Source: an uncultured Lachnospiraceae bacterium (GTDB lineage Bacteria; Bacillota; Clostridia; Lachnospirales; Lachnospiraceae). Taken from it: a stretch of DNA of 5,284 nt. This document shows, piece after piece, positions 4,620 through 5,284 of this stretch. Location of the stretch: the NCBI GenBank assembly GCA_902783935.1, contig CACZTA010000349.1, positions 1-5,284 of the forward strand, written 5' to 3'. The notes under the pieces were generated by a model, which ran no database searches, was not told where the DNA came from, and saw only the letters and a list, made by a program, of their open reading frames with translations. Every line of letters starts with the position of its first letter. The stretch's first letter is position 1. The translations under genes were made by a program, and so were the position numbers.

Positions 4620-5284
4620 ATGGATAAACAACATGTTACAGGGAAACTGAAGACATATCTCGAATGGCCGCTCACACTTCTTCTTCTGTGGGCGGTTCTG
4701 GTTGTCGTCTTCTTTGTACAGAATGAGCGTCAGGCGGCGCTGACCGTGCTTGTATTTGCCGGGATTTATGCGGTGATCGCCCTTGTTCTCTACCTGAGAA
4801 GCAAGCCGTACCTGCTGAACGAAATGATTTCCTTCGCCACAGAGTACGGACAGGTACAGAAAAAAATCCTTCAGGAATTTGCGCTTCCGTATGCGCTTCT
4901 GGATTCGGAAGGGCGCTTTCTGTGGATGAATAACGAGTTTATCCGCCTGACGGGAAAAGACAGACACTATCATAAGAATATATCGGCACTGTTTCCCGAA
5001 GTCAGGGAAGAAGACCTGCCAGGGGAAGAAAGCGGCTCCGCCTGTCTCGTCAGGAAAGACGGCCAGGTCCTGAGGGCTGCATTCGAGCGGGTTTACATAG
5101 AAGAAGTGGCGGAAGCGGATGCTTCTTTTGAGACAGGGGAGAACAGTTACCTGATCGCCGTCTGTCTGTTCGACGAAACGGAGATGACGAAGCTCGTAAG
5201 TGAAGGCGAAGATAACAGACCGGTAGTCGGCGTCCTGTCTATCGACAATTACGACGAGGCCATGGAGGGCGTCGAAGAAGTCCG
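4620..5284 (+). CDS. gdpP: Cyclic-di-AMP phosphodiesterase GdpP, N-terminal part (3' end outside window)
   Basis: The first 221 residues of a membrane-bound DHH/DHHA1 phosphodiesterase that hydrolyses c-di-AMP to pApA, a messenger controlling osmolyte uptake and wall homeostasis. Visible parts are two membrane helices (about 17-33 and 41-58), a linker, a PAS-like domain (about 85-185, with FALPYALLDSEGRFLWMNNEFIRLTGKD) and the beginning of the degenerate GGDEF domain, VVGVLSIDNYDEAMEGVEEV (202-221). That block closely parallels the start of the GGDEF-like domain in Bacillus GdpP. The catalytic DHH part lies beyond the edge. The start is ATG 4620; the only purine-rich site, AGAAGG (4601-4606), is 13 nt away, so initiation may be weak or coupled to the kinase stop. 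In many Firmicutes gdpP is followed by rplI and dnaB/dnaC, which would be expected to the right. Confidence 0.9.
   Translation, partial: MDKQHVTGKLKTYLEWPLTLLLLWAVLVVVFFVQNERQAALTVLVFAGIYAVIALVLYLRSKPYLLNEMISFATEYGQVQKKILQEFALPYALLDSEGRFLWMNNEFIRLTGKDRHYHKNISALFPEVREEDLPGEESGSACLVRKDGQVLRAAFERVYIEEVAEADASFETGENSYLIAVCLFDETEMTKLVSEGEDNRPVVGVLSIDNYDEAMEGVEEV

Noticed and set aside
4500..4973. Minus-strand frame over the kinase/gdpP junction
   Set aside because: The plus strand here encodes recognisable kinase and GdpP membrane/PAS sequence; the antisense frame resembles no family I know.

Overview
The window looks like chromosomal DNA from a Gram-positive Clostridia member, probably Lachnospiraceae or a close relative. 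The reasons are the rpsF-ssb-rpsR-(…)-gdpP gene order, strong AGGAGG-type ribosome binding sites about 7 nt before nearly every start, a class B sortase, an SSB tail of the clostridial 'NIPSGIEEELPF' kind, and roughly half G+C by eye. This assignment is an inference from protein style and synteny. All genes lie on the + strand, and I see no mobile element, tRNA, rRNA or CRISPR array.

Layout. Bases 1-426 are the 3' end of a class B sortase gene. Bases 530-1267 encode a seven-helix Bax inhibitor-1 family membrane protein, and 1338-2072 a zinc-containing Sir2-family NAD-dependent deacylase. A strong promoter sits inside an inverted repeat at 2114-2161 and separates this first block from the ribosomal cluster. 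That cluster is rpsF (S6) - ssb - rpsR (S18), each preceded by its own ribosome binding site, and it ends at a terminator hairpin at 3561-3592. A second extended -10 promoter overlaps that terminator and appears to drive a PfkB-family sugar kinase (3661-4596). The kinase is followed after 23 nt by the start of gdpP, a membrane-bound c-di-AMP phosphodiesterase that runs off the right edge.

How the genes work together. S6 and S18 are neighbours on the 30S platform, and SSB is the replication single-strand binding protein, so rpsF-ssb-rpsR is the classic translation/replication operon. Its mRNA leader can fold into a hairpin with a CCG bulge just before the rpsF Shine-Dalgarno. This resembles the known S6:S18 autoregulatory leader. 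The sugar kinase lies between rpsR and gdpP, genes that belong to the same neighbourhood in many Firmicutes, so its transcription may be tied to c-di-AMP turnover.

Most of the window is ordinary housekeeping DNA. I found no convincing undescribed multi-gene system. The points most worth a second look are the two promoter/terminator overlaps, the structured leaders of rpsF and of the kinase, the duplicated Ala/Glu/Pro tail of S6, and the kinase insertion.
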